NCBI RefSeq assembly: GCF_000802965.1
Contig: NZ_JSAK01000033.1
Coordinates: forward strand, 290 to 64,289
Length of the DNA stretch: 64,000 bases
From: Pseudomonas fluorescens
GTDB taxonomy: Bacteria > Pseudomonadota > Gammaproteobacteria > Pseudomonadales > Pseudomonadaceae
Direction of reading: 5' to 3'
The translations under genes were made by a program, and so were the position numbers. Shown piece after piece: positions 61,708-64,000 of the stretch. Numbering within the stretch: the first letter of the stretch is position 1; every line of letters begins with the position of its first letter. Under the pieces are notes generated by a model, which was not told the DNA's origin, did not search any database, and worked only from the letters and a program-made list of their open reading frames with translations.

Positions 61708-63612
61708 ATGAAATGCGACTCCTCTCTCTATCGCGCCGCACCGCCATCACTCGCCGTGAAACCCCGTCTGATTCGCCATCTGTTCCTGCCGCCGCTGATC
61801 ATCGCGTTGATGATCGGACTGGGTTACATCGGCTTTTGGGTCAGTGAGCACTACGGCATTCGCAGCCTCAGCGAAAACGGCCAGCGCCAGCTCGAATTGC
61901 ACGCCCGTGCCGTCGAAAGCGAAATCAGCAAATACACCTACCTGCCCAGCCTGCTGGAGCTCGAAACCAGTGTTTCGAAGCTGCTGGCCGATCCGTCGCC
62001 GGAGCACCGGCAAACGGTCAATGATTACCTTGAAGGCCTGAACCGGCGCAGTCGCAGTCGGGCCATTTATGTGATGGACACCACCGGGCGCGTCATGGCC
62101 ACCAGCAACTGGCGCGATGTCGACAGTTACCTCGGTGAAGACCTGTCCTTCCGCGCCTATTTCCAGAACGCCGTGCGCGGCCAGCCGGGGCGTTTCTACG
62201 GCATTGGCAGCACCAACGGCGAACCCGGTTACTACCTGGCCCATGGCCTGGAAGAACACGGCAAGATCATCGGCGTCGCAGTGGTCAAAGTGCGCCTCGA
62301 AGCCATGGAAGAACGCTGGCAGCGGGCGCGTCTCGAAGCGTTTGTCAGCGACGAAAACGGCATCATCATTCTCTCCAGCGATCCGGCTCGGCGCCTGAAA
62401 TCAGTGGTGCCGCTGAGCGAAGAGACCAAGGAAAAACTCGCCCGCAGCCTGCAGTATTACTGGTTCCCGCTGAACGAACTGCAGCCGCTGGCCCGGGAAA
62501 CCCTGTCCGAGGGCGTGGAGAAACTCACGTTCCCGGCCAACAGCGAACTGGCGTCCGACGACGATGAAAACATCAGCTACCTGGCACAGACCCGCCCGTT
62601 GAGCGATACCCCGTGGAATTTCACCCTGCTCACGCCGTTGCAGGATTTGCGCCGCGAAGCGATCAATCAGGGGATGCTCGTGGCCGTGGCGTTTGCCCTC
62701 GTCGCGTTCCTGTTGATCGCCTGGAACGAGCGGCGCAAGGTCATTGCCACCCGCCTCGCCGCGCGGGAAGCCTTGCAGGAAGCCAACAATCAACTGGAGC
62801 GTCGGATTACCGAACGCACCGTCGACCTGCGCGCCAGCAACGAACGGCTCAAGGGTCAGATCCGCGAACGGCGTCACGCCGAAGAGACCTTGCGTCGCGC
62901 CCAGGATGAACTGGTACAGGCCGGAAAACTCGCCGCAATAGGCCAGATGTCCACCAGCATCGCCCACGAATTGAATCAGCCACTGGCGGCACTGCGCACG
63001 CTGTCCGGCAATACTGTGCGCTTCCTGGAGCGCGGTCAGCTGGACGTGGCCAGTACCAACCTCAAGACCATCAACGAATTGATCGACCGCATGGGCCGGA
63101 TCACCGCCAGCCTGCGCTCGTTCGCCCGCCGTGGTGACGACAAAGGCCAGGCCTGTCTCGGTAAAGGCGTGGATGCGGCCTTGCAGTTGCTCGGCGCAAG
63201 AATGGAAAACGCCCATTTGCAACTGCACCGCCACTTTGACGATGTACAGGTGCAGATCGACCAGACCCGCCTCGAACAGATTCTGGTCAACCTGATCGGC
63301 AACGCCCTCGATGCCATGCAGGCGCAGCCGCAACCGGAGTTGTGGCTGGAAGGCGAAGTGGTCGACGGCAAATATCGCTTGCGCGTCCGGGACAACGGCC
63401 ACGGCATCGACGCCGAAGCGCGCAAGCACCTGTTCGAACCGTTCTTCACCACCAAACCCGGTGAGCAGGGCCTGGGCCTTGGCCTGACCCTTTCCGCGAG
63501 CCTGGCCGCCGCCACTGGCGGCCACTTGGGTGTCGAGCACCCGGCCAGCGGTGGTACCGCTTTCGTCCTCAGTTTACCGTTGGTAAGCCCCACTCCCGCC
63601 GAGCCAATATGA
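61708..63612 (+). CDS. aauS: AauS: sensor histidine kinase for acidic amino acid uptake
   Basis: A 634-residue membrane kinase. TM1 (LIRHLFLPPLIIALMIGLGYIGFWV), a periplasmic Cache-type sensor domain (~50-300), TM2 (GMLVAVAFALVAFLLIAWNE), a coiled coil, a HisKA box with H420 (SIAHELNQPLAALRTL) and a HATPase domain (NLIGNALDAMQAQ, RDNGHGIDAEAR, GLGLGLTLSASLA). This is the DctB-like architecture that pairs with sigma-54 activators. A GTG three bases upstream is an alternative start. The stop overlaps the aauR ATG by four bases (ATGA). Confidence 0.92.
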   Translation: MKCDSSLYRAAPPSLAVKPRLIRHLFLPPLIIALMIGLGYIGFWVSEHYGIRSLSENGQRQLELHARAVESEISKYTYLPSLLELETSVSKLLADPSPEHRQTVNDYLEGLNRRSRSRAIYVMDTTGRVMATSNWRDVDSYLGEDLSFRAYFQNAVRGQPGRFYGIGSTNGEPGYYLAHGLEEHGKIIGVAVVKVRLEAMEERWQRARLEAFVSDENGIIILSSDPARRLKSVVPLSEETKEKLARSLQYYWFPLNELQPLARETLSEGVEKLTFPANSELASDDDENISYLAQTRPLSDTPWNFTLLTPLQDLRREAINQGMLVAVAFALVAFLLIAWNERRKVIATRLAAREALQEANNQLERRITERTVDLRASNERLKGQIRERRHAEETLRRAQDELVQAGKLAAIGQMSTSIAHELNQPLAALRTLSGNTVRFLERGQLDVASTNLKTINELIDRMGRITASLRSFARRGDDKGQACLGKGVDAALQLLGARMENAHLQLHRHFDDVQVQIDQTRLEQILVNLIGNALDAMQAQPQPELWLEGEVVDGKYRLRVRDNGHGIDAEARKHLFEPFFTTKPGEQGLGLGLTLSASLAAATGGHLGVEHPASGGTAFVLSLPLVSPTPAEPI

Positions 63613-64000
63613 ACAACGACCTTAGTGTTTTGATCGTCGAAGACGACCCCCATGTGCTGCTCGGCTGCCAACAGGCGCTGACCCTGGAAGACATTCCCTG
63701 CATCGGCGTGGGCAGTGCCGAAGAGGCTTTGGAACGGGTCGGCGACAACTTTGCCGGCATCGTCATCAGCGATATTCGCCTGCCGGGCATCGACGGCCTG
63801 GAACTGCTGACCCGGCTCAAGGCCCGCGACCGCAGCCTGCCGGTGGTGCTAATTACCGGTCACGGCGACATTTCCATGGCTGTCGGCGCGATGCAGAAAG
63901 GCGCCTACGACTTCATGGAGAAACCGTTCTCCCCGGAGCGTCTGGTGGACGTGGCACGGCGTGCCCTGGAGCAACGCAGCCTGGCGCGGGAAGTCTCGTC
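63609..64000 (+). CDS. aauR: AauR: response regulator (sigma-54 activator type), cut by window end
   Basis: The first 130 residues are present: a receiver domain with VEDD and phospho-acceptor aspartate in IVISDIRLPGIDG (about residue 58), TGHGDISMAVGAMQKGAYDF and MEKPFSPERL, typical of the NtrC/DctD family. The AAA+ and HTH domains should follow beyond 64000. The start overlaps the aauS stop. It is expected to activate the sigma-54 promoter upstream of aatJ. Confidence 0.9.
   Translation, partial: MNNDLSVLIVEDDPHVLLGCQQALTLEDIPCIGVGSAEEALERVGDNFAGIVISDIRLPGIDGLELLTRLKARDRSLPVVLITGHGDISMAVGAMQKGAYDFMEKPFSPERLVDVARRALEQRSLAREVS

Noticed and set aside
1..64000. tRNA, rRNA and anti-phage defence genes
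   Set aside because: I looked for tRNA-like cloverleaf sequence, rRNA segments and known defence domains (restriction, toxin-antitoxin, retron, CBASS) in the gaps and genes and found none I could support.

Overview
The window reads as a core-genome segment of a fluorescent-group Pseudomonas. The evidence is about 60% GC in most coding regions, gene blocks that match P. aeruginosa order as I recall it (ndvB-dapE-rlmA-cold shock; plsB ... mexJK-mexL ... tsaB-adk-ppc ... lptF ... lysS-prfB-wsp; aatJQMP-aauSR), and many intergenic Pseudomonas-type palindromic repeats. I see no rRNA, tRNA, CRISPR array, prophage, transposase or plasmid function. Two patches are distinctly AT-richer: about 9054-9740 and 42628-44190.

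Layout. 1-6311: the 5' part of tcdA (tRNA ct6A dehydratase), ndvB (glucan synthase), dapE, rlmA, a small conserved protein and a cold-shock protein. 6546-10565: plsB, an AT-rich protein with two YbaY-like halves, and a DUF4197 protein. 10679-15583: the MexJK efflux pair with its divergent repressor MexL. 15719-20889: rsmJ, a protein with an internal 45-residue duplication, an extensin-like peptidase-fold protein, an isocitrate lyase/PEP mutase relative, a DUF72 protein, a small protein and tsaB. 20985-24550: adk and ppc. 24753-30177: small envelope genes, including a DUF4398 lipoprotein and lptF behind a candidate AlgU promoter, a lipoprotein hydrolase, and a DUF1704/QEGLA putative metallopeptidase. 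30305-33830: a TetR regulator, lysS, and prfB with its programmed frameshift.

34045-42496 is the complete wspABCDEFR operon, transcribed right to left. It is a surface-sensing chemosensory system that ends in the diguanylate cyclase WspR. An AT-rich acyltransferase gene lies directly upstream of wspA. 44189-55321 holds a DUF533/TerB-like protein, then a polyamine/aminobutyraldehyde cluster: a LysR regulator, one aldehyde dehydrogenase, a ydcSTUV-type ABC importer, a second paralogous dehydrogenase and an APC permease. 56226-57851 is opgD, a Tat-exported periplasmic glucan protein. 58229-64000 is the acidic amino acid importer aatJQMP and its two-component regulator aauS-aauR (aauR is cut by the window end). 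A sigma-54 promoter and two AauR-type palindromes lie upstream of aatJ.

Four families of paired inverted intergenic repeats occupy nearly every gap between transcription units. Most of the window is ordinary housekeeping and regulatory DNA. I did not find a convincing undescribed multi-gene system. The least-explained pieces are the two-half YbaY-like protein, the internally duplicated 206-residue protein and the QEGLA protein.
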